From: JBBSDV01 sp038240335
Lineage (GTDB): Bacteria > Chloroflexota > Dehalococcoidia > DSTF01 > JACRBR01
Assembly (NCBI GenBank): GCA_038240335.1
Contig: JBBSDV010000133.1
Location: 1-9,453 of the forward strand
Direction of reading: 5' to 3'
DNA length: 9,453 bases
The notes under the pieces were generated by a model, which was not told where the DNA came from, searched no databases, and saw nothing but the letters and a program-made list of their open reading frames with translations. The position numbers and the translations under genes were made by a program. This document shows, in pieces, positions 1-5,647 of the stretch (positions within the stretch are counted from its first letter, which is position 1; each line of letters opens with the position of its first letter).

Positions 1-404
1 GAGGCGATCGTTGTCGGGAACGGGCCGTATGGCTGCGACGTGTAGCCGAGCAGGCTAGTCGACGGAAGGCCGGCGGCGTAGCGGTAGCCGACGGCGCGGC
101 TGTCCGTCTGCGCTAGCACCCAGTACGTACCGGGAGCGAGCGGTATGGCAGCCATCACGGGCAGCGTGACCCAGCCAGCGGGTGCAACGCCCTCGGCGGT
201 CTCGGCGAGCAACGTCCCTGGCCTGCCGCCCGCATCGTTCGAGTACAACGCGAGGCGCACGTGCGCACCGGGCGCCGTCGTGCCGAGATACACCGAAAGC
301 GTCGACAGCGTGCTCGCCGTGCTGAGCGTCGCGGGAGAACCGTTGAGGTAGCCATCGTCGGATGTGTCATCCAAGCCCGTCGTTGCCGTGCGGCCAAAAT
401 TGAT
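1..404 (-). repeat. C-terminal beta-rich module, copy 3 (cut by window edge)
   Basis: Residues 1160-1293 follow the same plan: INFGRTATTG, DGYLNGSPATLS, STLSVYLG, GAHVRLALYSNDAGGRPG, GWVTLP, GTYWVLAQTD, LLGYTSQPYGPFPTTIA. Copy 3 differs most from the other two in its first loop (LDDTSDDGY). About 15 to 20 residues are missing to the left. More copies may lie beyond the edge. Confidence 0.83.
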
Positions 405-3400
405 CGTCGCGGAGCCGGTAGTCGTGGGCGTCGCGGTCGGCGTGTTCGTCGATGCCGGCGCCGTGTTCGTGCTGGTTGCGGTCGCAGTGGGCGTACTTGT
501 AAAGGCCGGATTCGGCGTGCTTGTGGCCGTTGCCGTGTTCGTGCGCGTCGGCGTTGGAGTAGCGGTGTTTGTGGCGGTCGGCACCGGTGTGTTCGTCGCG
601 GGCGGAGTGTTCGTAAGCGTCGGCGGCGTGGATGTGAAGACGGTGCCGTACATGCTAAAGGCCTGTCCCGGCTGACGATGGAAGGTACCGGTGATCGTTG
701 CGGGGAACGCCGCGTACGCGAACTTCGCCCAGCCGATCGTGTTCGGCGCGGGCAGTCCCGTCGCATAGCGGAACACCGTCGCCAGATTGTCGGTTTGCGC
801 GAAGACCCAGTACGAGCCGGCAGACAGCGCCGGCCCGCCAGCGATCGGCAACGTGTTCCAGCCGGCCGCGGCGACGGCGGGCGCGGACTGCGCGAGCAGC
901 AAACCCGGCGTGCCGGCATTGTCCGCATAGATGGCGAGTCGCACGTGTGAGCCGGGCGCGGCCGCGCCGAGGTAGATCGAGAGGCTGGCGAGCGTGCCCG
1001 ACGCCGACAGCGTCGCCGGCGAGCCATTCACATAGCCCGCATCGCCCGAATCGTTCTGTCCCGTCGTCACTGTACGGCCAAAGTCCAGCGAGCTGGCGCC
1101 CGGCGTGCTGGTCGGGGCCGCCGTGTTCGTAGCCGTCGGAGTAGTGGTGGCCGTCGCGGTGTTCGTTGACGTGTTCGTCGCCGGAAGTGGCGTGTTCGTC
1201 GGCGACGCTGTGCTCGTCGCCACCTGCACAGGCGTATTCGTCGCCGTGTTCGTGCTTGATGCCGTATTGGTCGCCGTCGGCACGGATGTGTTCGTCGGCG
1301 TACCAGTCGCGGCAGCCGCCGTCGCCGTCGCCGATGGTGTATTCGTCGGCGTGCTCGACGCGATCGCGGTGCTGGTGTTCGTCGCTGAAAGCGGCGTGCT
1401 CGTCGGCGAAGGCGTGCCAGTCGCTGTCGGTACCGGCGTATTCGTCGGCATACTCGTGTTGGTCGCTGTCGGGGTGCTCGTCGCCGTCGCCGGAATCGCC
1501 GGATAGACGCTGCCGTACATGCTCAACGCCTGGCCGGCATCGAGATGGAGAGCCGAAGCGATCGTCGCCGGGAAGGCACCGTACGCGAACGAGGTGTAGC
1601 CGATTGCGTTCGTCGCCGGCAGTCCGGTTGCATACACGTACACCGTCGCCTGATGGTCCGTCTGCGCGAAGATCCAGTACGAGCCTGCCGCCAGGGCCGG
1701 CCCGTACGCGGCGGGCAGGGTGTTCCAGCCTGCCACCGCGACGCCTTCCACCGACTGTGCGAGGAGTGCTCCGGGCGTGCCGCCGTTGTTCGCGTACAGA
1801 CCGAGCCGAATATGGGAGCCGGGCGCGGCAGCGCCGACATATACAGAAAGGCTCGCGAGCGTACCGGCCGCGCTGAGGGTCGCCGGCGAGCCGTTGAGGT
1901 AGCCGCTGTCGCCCGAGTCGTTGGCGCCGGTAGACACAGTGCGCCCGAAGTCGAGCGTCACGGCAGGTGTGCTGGTCGGCGAGGGCGTGCTCGTCGGCGT
2001 GAGCGTCGGGCCACCCGCTGTGTTCGTCGCCGTCGGGGTGTTCGTCGGCGGCGGAACGACGAACGCGCTCGCCTCGTTCGAGGGGCCGCTCCGGTTGCCT
2101 GCGGCGTCGCGCGCGTTGATCACGTAGTAGCTGGTACCGGCCGGCGCGGCAGCGTCAACGTACGTCGTCGTCGGCACGGTGGCGATCCGGTTCGATCCGC
2201 TCAGCGTGAAGCCGGCCGCTGTGCCGCGGTAGACGTTGTAGCCGGTGACGCCGACGTTATCCGTGGAGCCGGTCCAGCTCAGCGAAGCCGCCGCGCCGCC
2301 CGTCGCGGTCAGGTTCGTCGGCGCGGTCGGGGGCTGCGTGTCGGCCGACGGGACGGGGAATCGCACGAACGGCGCGATCGACGGCACGCCGTTGCTGTTG
2401 ACGATGAAGAGCATGTAATCGCCGGGAGGCGCCAGGTTCGCGTTCGCGGGAGCCGTCATGTTGAGGCCGCCCGATGTTTGCGTGAACGCTAGCGGCATCC
2501 GGCGCGTGTTCTCGTCGAACGCGTGGGTGGGCGAACCTGTGCGGATCAGCGTCACTGACGCGATATCGGGTGCGTCGGGCGTGCCGACAAAGAAGTTGCT
2601 GCCATACGGGATCGGCGTCGTGGGCGAGGAGCTGATGGTTGGCCGCGGCCCCTTGAACAGGTAGGGCGGCGAGTAGATCTCGGCGTTATCCTGGTTCGGC
2701 GCGCCGGAGACCGCGCCGCTGCCGGCTGAGAGCACGCGGCCATCCGGCAGCAACAGGGCCGTGGAGTGGTAGAGGCGCGAGGTCGTCATCGAGGCGAGCG
2801 GTGCCCATGTCTCGGTCGCTGGCGACCATGCCTCGGCGACCTTCACGCCGTTCGCGGGGTTGACGCCGCCCTTCGTTGAATCGCCGCCGGTCGCGAGTAC
2901 CGTGTCATCGGGCAGCAGCGTCAGGTTGAGGTACGAACGCGCGTAACTCATCGAAGCCGTCGACCGCCACGCCGGCGATGCGATCGTCGTGTCGAGCACA
3001 TAGGCCGTCGCGGCCGACGGAACGCCGACGCCGTCGTCGGCCGCGCTGCCGGCTTTCAGTATCTTTCCCGGCGCGTACATGACGGCGCTCCCGCCATCGA
3101 TGATTCGCGGATCGATAGAGGTCCAGGTTTGCGCGTTGACGTCGAGCACCTCCGTCGAGGTGGCAACTTCACTGCCGCCGGCATGGAGCACGCGGCCGTC
3201 GCCGAGGACAAACATGAATGGGTAGAGCGGAATGTTCGCGCTCGCCCCTGGCAACTGGGTCCATGTGTTGGTGACGGCGTCATAGATCTCCGGGATCAGC
3301 GCGACGCACGTCCGACAGTCCTGCGAGCCCGACGTCGTGAGCATGCGGCCATTCGGGAGGACGGTCCCGGTCGGGTACCAACGGGCAAACGACATCCTGG

Positions 3401-3881
3401 CCTCAGCGGTCCAACTCTGCGTCTGCGGATCGAACGCCGAGATGTCGGTGACGCCGAGGCCGCCGCTGTCGCCGCCGATGGAGAGTATGCGGCCGTCAGG
3501 CAGGGGTGCGTGTCCGGCGCAGAACAAGTTCGTCGTCGCGTTCGTCGCGGTGGCGAAGGTGTTGGTGGCGGGATCCCAGATCGACGTGTCGGTTTTGCCT
3601 GCGCCTTGTTGCCAGGTCAGCACCTTGCCGGTATCGAGCAGCATCATGTGCACAGCAACGTTCGCCCAGTCGAAGGGCGCGCTCCATTGGCCGACGACGG
3701 CGGGATTAGTCGAGACCGTGAGCGCGTTCCCGGGGCCGACGATAGGGCCGGCCGCCGGCGCGACACTGGCGATCGGAGTCGTCGTGTCGCTCGTGCGAGA
3801 GGCGCCGCGCGCCACCACGGCCGATGGGAGCAGTGCGCAGGCGCACACCGTCAAAACGATCGCTAGCAGCCTCGAAGTCAT
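1..3881 (-). CDS. Secreted multimodular galactose-oxidase-like copper radical oxidase (3' end beyond window)
   Basis: An uninterrupted frame of 1293 codons runs from ATG at 3881 off the left edge, with no stop in the window. The start is preceded by GGAAG (3891-3895) 9 bases upstream. Residues 1-24 form a signal peptide (cleavage likely after AVVA). Residues about 62-400 are kelch/glyoxal-oxidase type propeller, with repeated LPDGR and TW motifs. Residues about 401-510 match the galactose oxidase C-terminal domain (YSPPYLF, RTGSPTH, APPGDYMLF, NGVPS). A fibronectin III domain follows (about 516-610), then three copies of a beta-rich module joined by Thr/Pro linkers. Compared from memory with fungal galactose oxidase, the copper and cofactor residues are present: Cys121 (Cys228), Tyr169 (Tyr272), Tyr371-His372 (Tyr495-His496) and His453 (His581). 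The stacking Trp290 aligns without gaps to Gln187. The family oxidises alcohols or aldehydes to aldehydes or acids and makes H2O2 outside the cell. The substrate here is unknown. A non-catalytic kelch protein is unlikely given the intact centre. Confidence 0.9.
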   Translation of the reverse strand, partial: MTSRLLAIVLTVCACALLPSAVVARGASRTSDTTTPIASVAPAAGPIVGPGNALTVSTNPAVVGQWSAPFDWANVAVHMMLLDTGKVLTWQQGAGKTDTSIWDPATNTFATATNATTNLFCAGHAPLPDGRILSIGGDSGGLGVTDISAFDPQTQSWTAEARMSFARWYPTGTVLPNGRMLTTSGSQDCRTCVALIPEIYDAVTNTWTQLPGASANIPLYPFMFVLGDGRVLHAGGSEVATSTEVLDVNAQTWTSIDPRIIDGGSAVMYAPGKILKAGSAADDGVGVPSAATAYVLDTTIASPAWRSTASMSYARSYLNLTLLPDDTVLATGGDSTKGGVNPANGVKVAEAWSPATETWAPLASMTTSRLYHSTALLLPDGRVLSAGSGAVSGAPNQDNAEIYSPPYLFKGPRPTISSSPTTPIPYGSNFFVGTPDAPDIASVTLIRTGSPTHAFDENTRRMPLAFTQTSGGLNMTAPANANLAPPGDYMLFIVNSNGVPSIAPFVRFPVPSADTQPPTAPTNLTATGGAAASLSWTGSTDNVGVTGYNVYRGTAAGFTLSGSNRIATVPTTTYVDAAAPAGTSYYVINARDAAGNRSGPSNEASAFVVPPPTNTPTATNTAGGPTLTPTSTPSPTSTPAVTLDFGRTVSTGANDSGDSGYLNGSPATLSAAGTLASLSVYVGAAAPGSHIRLGLYANNGGTPGALLAQSVEGVAVAGWNTLPAAYGPALAAGSYWIFAQTDHQATVYVYATGLPATNAIGYTSFAYGAFPATIASALHLDAGQALSMYGSVYPAIPATATSTPTATNTSMPTNTPVPTATGTPSPTSTPLSATNTSTAIASSTPTNTPSATATAAAATGTPTNTSVPTATNTASSTNTATNTPVQVATSTASPTNTPLPATNTSTNTATATTTPTATNTAAPTSTPGASSLDFGRTVTTGQNDSGDAGYVNGSPATLSASGTLASLSIYLGAAAPGSHVRLAIYADNAGTPGLLLAQSAPAVAAAGWNTLPIAGGPALSAGSYWVFAQTDNLATVFRYATGLPAPNTIGWAKFAYAAFPATITGTFHRQPGQAFSMYGTVFTSTPPTLTNTPPATNTPVPTATNTATPTPTRTNTATATSTPNPAFTSTPTATATSTNTAPASTNTPTATPTTTGSATINFGRTATTGLDDTSDDGYLNGSPATLSTASTLSTLSVYLGTTAPGAHVRLALYSNDAGGRPGTLLAETAEGVAPAGWVTLPVMAAIPLAPGTYWVLAQTDSRAVGYRYAAGLPSTSLLGYTSQPYGPFPTTIA
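411..635 (-). repeat. Thr/Pro/Asn-rich linker 3 of the oxidase
   Basis: Residues about 1083-1157 (75 residues), with units such as TNTPPATNTPVPTATNT and TSTPTATATSTNT. It links modules 2 and 3. The three linkers have about 30, 138 and 75 residues, so the module spacing is not uniform. Confidence 0.85.
636..1088 (-). repeat. C-terminal beta-rich module, copy 2
   Basis: Residues 932-1082 repeat the order of motifs in copy 1: LDFGRTVTTG, NDSGDAGYVNGSPATLS, GTLASLSIYLG, GSHVRLAIYADNAGTPG, GWNTLP, GSYWVFAQTD, FSMYGTVF. It has the same length as copy 1 (151 residues), so the duplication is exact in register although the sequences have diverged. Confidence 0.85.
1089..1502 (-). repeat. Long Thr/Pro/Asn-rich linker 2 of the oxidase
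   Basis: Residues about 794-931 (138 residues) consist of irregular repeats such as TNTPVPTATGTP, TATNTASSTNTATNTP and TASPTNTPLPATNTS. At DNA level this shows as imperfect tandem units of the plus-strand type gtgttcgtcggcg. It separates modules 1 and 2. Repeats of this kind are prone to length change by slippage or recombination, but no exact long tandem copy was seen. Confidence 0.85.
1503..1955 (-). repeat. C-terminal beta-rich module, copy 1
   Basis: Residues 643-793. The pattern begins LDFGRTVSTG, continues NDSGDSGYLNGSPATLS, GTLASLSVYVG, GSHIRLGLYANNGGTPG, GWNTLP, GSYWIFAQTD, and ends ALSMYGSVYP. Copies 2 and 3 share the same order of motifs. I do not recognise a named family with certainty. 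The alternating short hydrophobic strands suggest a jelly-roll fold of the carbohydrate-binding or surface-attachment type, which is inference only. Confidence 0.85.
1962..2051 (-). repeat. Thr/Pro-rich linker 1 of the oxidase
   Basis: Residues about 611-640 are almost wholly Thr, Pro, Ser, Asn and Ala (for example PPTNTPTATNT, TPTSTPSPTSTP). It links the fibronectin domain to repeat module 1. Such stretches are extended, flexible and often O-glycosylated in exported proteins. Confidence 0.85.
2052..2336 (-). other. Fibronectin type III domain of the oxidase
   Basis: Residues about 516-610 have the usual signature of this fold: QPPTAPTNLTAT, then LSWTGSTDNVGVTGYNVYR, then YYVINARDAAGNRS. Such domains act as spacers or adhesion modules in secreted bacterial enzymes. 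Here it separates the catalytic core from the repeated C-terminal modules. Confidence 0.88.
2352..3698 (-). other. Catalytic core: kelch propeller plus galactose-oxidase C-terminal domain
   Basis: This is the part of the large protein that carries residues about 62-510. The propeller contributes Cys121 in the motif LFCAGH (codon 3519-3521), Tyr169 in ARWYP (3375-3377) and Tyr371-His372 in RLYHSTALLLPDGR (2766-2771). The C-terminal domain contributes His453 in SPTHAF (2523-2525). I checked each codon on the minus strand. Spacing from Tyr169 to Gln187 equals the spacing from Tyr272 to Trp290 in galactose oxidase, so the substitution at the stacking position is a direct alignment, not a gap artefact. 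Domain edges are estimates. Confidence 0.85.
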
Positions 3882-3982
3882 CGGTCAGCTCTTCCTTATT
3901 CGCTCTCGGCAACGGGCCACAGACGTCTGAGCCTGACGCGTCGAAGGGCGGCCAATATGAGTATTTGCGGGGAAGCGCTGAT

Positions 3983-4010
3983 ATTGTACGGCGCGGACGG
4001 GCCGCGTCAA
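3983..4010 (-). promoter_or_regulatory. Sigma-70-type promoter of the oxidase gene
   Basis: On the minus strand, TTGACG (4010-4005, 5 of 6 consensus) and TACAAT (3988-3983, 5 of 6 consensus) are separated by 16 bases. Transcription would start near 3976, giving a leader of about 95 bases before ATG at 3881. This is the clearest promoter in the window and it points to the oxidase gene. Confidence 0.65.
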
Positions 4011-4100
4011 CGCGAAACTTGACCGAGATGGCATCTTCTCCGCGTAGCAGCGCATGCTGGCGTGACAGCGTCTGCAGCTAACTCTCGCGGCCGAATGAGC

Positions 4101-4129
4101 TTGCTCCACCCGGAACGTCCGGCGACAAT
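4101..4129 (+). promoter_or_regulatory. Candidate sucC promoter with inverted repeat in the spacer
   Basis: TTGCTC (4101-4106) and GACAAT (4124-4129) are 17 bases apart, a moderate match to sigma-70 elements. The spacer contains the perfect inverted repeat CCGGA-acg-TCCGG (4110-4122), which could be an operator. The transcript would begin about 70 bases before the sucC ATG. The match is weak enough to arise by chance. Confidence 0.35.
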
Positions 4130-4205
4130 CGGGGGAGTAGACCGGGCGCCACATCACCGCCCATTGAAACACCCGGCTTTTACGAATTCCCAGACGGAGA
4201 CGCGC

Positions 4206-5375
4206 ATGAAGATCCACGAATTCCAGGCGAAGGCGATCCTCGCAAAGTACGGCGTCGCCGTGCCGAAGGGGCGCGTTGCCGCATCGCCGGAAGAGGCGAG
4301 TACGATTGCTCGCGAACTCGGCGGCAAGGTCGTCGTCAAGGCGCAGATCCACGCCGGCGGCCGCGGCAAGGGCGGCGGCGTCAAGCTCGCGAACTCGCCC
4401 GAGGAAGCGGCGACGGTGTTCTCGCAGATCCACGGCATGCAACTGATTACGCACCAGACCGGTCCGCAGGGACAGAGGGTGAAGACGGTGCTGGTCGAGG
4501 AGCAGATGCCGATCGAGCGCGAGCTGTATCTCGCCGTGCTGATCGACGGCGCGACGGGGCGGCCGGTGATGATGGCGAGCGCGGCGGGCGGCATGGACAT
4601 CGAGGAGGTGGCGGCGAAGACACCGGATGCGATCCATCGCGTCGGCATCGACCCGGTGACGGGCTTTCAGCCGCACCTGGCGCGCGCCCTCTGCTTCCCG
4701 CTCGATCTCACCGGCGACCTGATGAAGCCGGCGTCGCAGATCATGTCGGCGCTGTACGCCGCCTTCGTAGCGAGCGATGCATCGCTGGCCGAGATCAACC
4801 CGCTCGTCGTCACGACCGACGGCCGCGTGCTGGCGCTCGACGCGAAGATGAACATCGATGACAACGCGCTGTTCCGCCACAAGGACATCGAGGCGCTGCG
4901 CGACAAGGACGAAGAGGATCCGAGCGAGGTCGAGGCATCGGAGAAGGGCATCAGCAACTTCATTAAGCTCGACGGCAACATCGGCTGCCTGGTCAACGGT
5001 GCCGGGCTGGCGATGGCGACGATGGACAGCATCAAGTTCGCCGGCGGCGAACCCGCGAACTTCCTCGATATCGCGACGGCGAACGACGTGAACAAGGTCG
5101 TCGACGCGTTGAAGATCATCGCGAGCGACACCAACGTGAAGGCGATTCTCGTCAACATCTTCGGCGGCATGGCGCGCGTCGACGTGATCGCGCAGGGGAT
5201 CATCGAGGCGCAACGCCAGATGCCGACGGCGATCCCCGTCGTCGCGCGTCTCGCCGGCACGAACGTCGAGGAGGGTGAGCGGTTGATCAAGGAGAGCGGC
5301 CTGCCGGTCATTCGCGCCGACGAACTCGGCGACGCCGCCCGCAAGGCCGTCGAAGCTGCGCGCGCGGCCGCCTAG
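4206..5375 (+). CDS. sucC: Succinyl-CoA ligase (ADP-forming) beta subunit
   Basis: This subunit binds the nucleotide and, with SucD, converts succinyl-CoA, ADP and phosphate to succinate, ATP and CoA in the TCA cycle (cytoplasm). The ATG at 4206 has GGAG (4196-4199) 6 bases upstream and begins MKIHEFQAKAILAKYGV, the classic N-terminus. An upstream GTG in the same frame (4062) would add 48 unrelated residues and is rejected. Length is 389 residues, against 388 in E. coli. The ATP-grasp part (about 1-240) has Lys45, HAGGRGKGGG (49-58), EINP (196-199) and LDAKMN (211-216), giving the metal ligands Asn198 and Asp212. The C-terminal CoA-ligase part has VNGAGLAMATMD with Asn264, and NIFGGMARVD (317-326). 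One odd point is that the usual glycine-rich LDVGGGA reads LDIATAN (residues 287-293). No sucD follows. Malate-CoA ligase beta subunit (MtkA) is the main alternative. Confidence 0.93.
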   Translation: MKIHEFQAKAILAKYGVAVPKGRVAASPEEASTIARELGGKVVVKAQIHAGGRGKGGGVKLANSPEEAATVFSQIHGMQLITHQTGPQGQRVKTVLVEEQMPIERELYLAVLIDGATGRPVMMASAAGGMDIEEVAAKTPDAIHRVGIDPVTGFQPHLARALCFPLDLTGDLMKPASQIMSALYAAFVASDASLAEINPLVVTTDGRVLALDAKMNIDDNALFRHKDIEALRDKDEEDPSEVEASEKGISNFIKLDGNIGCLVNGAGLAMATMDSIKFAGGEPANFLDIATANDVNKVVDALKIIASDTNVKAILVNIFGGMARVDVIAQGIIEAQRQMPTAIPVVARLAGTNVEEGERLIKESGLPVIRADELGDAARKAVEAARAAA

Positions 5376-5385
5376 CTTCGAGTCG

Positions 5386-5404
5386 CGTGCGCATATAGCG
5401 TACG
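5386..5404 (+). terminator. Possible hairpin after sucC
   Basis: CGTGCGC-atata-GCGTACG forms a 7-base-pair stem with one G-T wobble and a 5-base loop, starting 11 bases after the sucC stop. No T-run follows, so as an intrinsic terminator it is weak. It would separate sucC from the phosphotransferase remnant at 5411. Confidence 0.35.
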
Positions 5405-5410
5405 GCCAAC

Positions 5411-5647
5411 ATGATTCTTCCTGAGCACGCGCCAATTGATGCGGCGGCGATCGCCGCGATTGCAGAACGCCACGGTTTGGGTGCGGTGAGCTACGAGCGC
5501 CTTGCGCATCCCGACATCATCAATGCGATCTATCGACTTGGCGAGCGCTTTGTTCTCCGCGTACCGCGTAGTCATCCGGCGCGTCGGGGAACGATGGACG
5601 GAGTTGCGGCCGCCGGCTACGCCGTGAACTTCGCGCGGCCCTCGTAG
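5411..5647 (+). pseudogene. Remnant of an aminoglycoside/choline phosphotransferase-family gene
   Basis: An open frame of 78 codons starts at ATG 5411, 35 bases after sucC. Residues 1-57 read like the beginning of a phosphotransferase (APH, protein-kinase-like fold): an N-terminal helix with IAERHGLGAVSYERL, then IINAIYRLGERFVLRVPRSHPA, where the first N-lobe strands and the ATP-site strand would be. After about residue 57 the resemblance stops, and the rest (to the stop at 5645-5647) runs through the end of the convergent aldolase gene, overlapping it by 31 bases. The catalytic C-lobe with the HGD motif is absent, so the product cannot be an active kinase (family length is about 250-350 residues). 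No good ribosome binding site is visible. It is best read as a deletion remnant. A short expressed protein is possible but not supported. Confidence 0.6.

Larger units (their letters stand above)
3882..4205. other. Divergent intergenic region between oxidase gene and sucC
   Basis: These 324 bases hold no credible gene. Open frames here are continuations of frames shadowing the neighbours. The region contains the minus-strand promoter at 3983-4010, a weaker plus-strand promoter candidate at 4101-4129 with an inverted repeat in its spacer, and the ribosome binding sites of both flanking genes. Confidence 0.7.

Noticed and set aside
155..1027. Minus-strand frame of 290 codons, Arg-rich
   Set aside because: It is a shifted frame within the large oxidase gene, whose proper frame gives clear repeated domains over the same bases.
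411..1502. Possible CRISPR or minisatellite array suggested by recurring gtgttcgtcggcg units
   Set aside because: The units are irregular in length, lack unique spacers, and stay in frame as Thr/Pro/Asn codons of the oxidase linkers.
1105..1506. Plus-strand frame of 133 codons coding for a Val/Phe-rich hydrophobic repeat protein that looks like a membrane protein
   Set aside because: It is the antisense of the Thr/Pro/Asn linker of the oxidase: gtgttcgtc is the complement of the Asn-Thr codons. The same holds for the plus-strand frame at 364-675.
1545..2492. Plus-strand frame of 315 codons, Arg/Gly/Val-rich
   Set aside because: Composition and lack of motifs show an antisense shadow of the oxidase gene.
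3885..5435. Minus-strand open frame of 516 codons antisense to sucC
   Set aside because: Its product is Arg/His/Asp/Leu-rich with no protein-like pattern, and it mirrors the codon bias of sucC, whose reading is certain. It is a GC-driven antisense frame.
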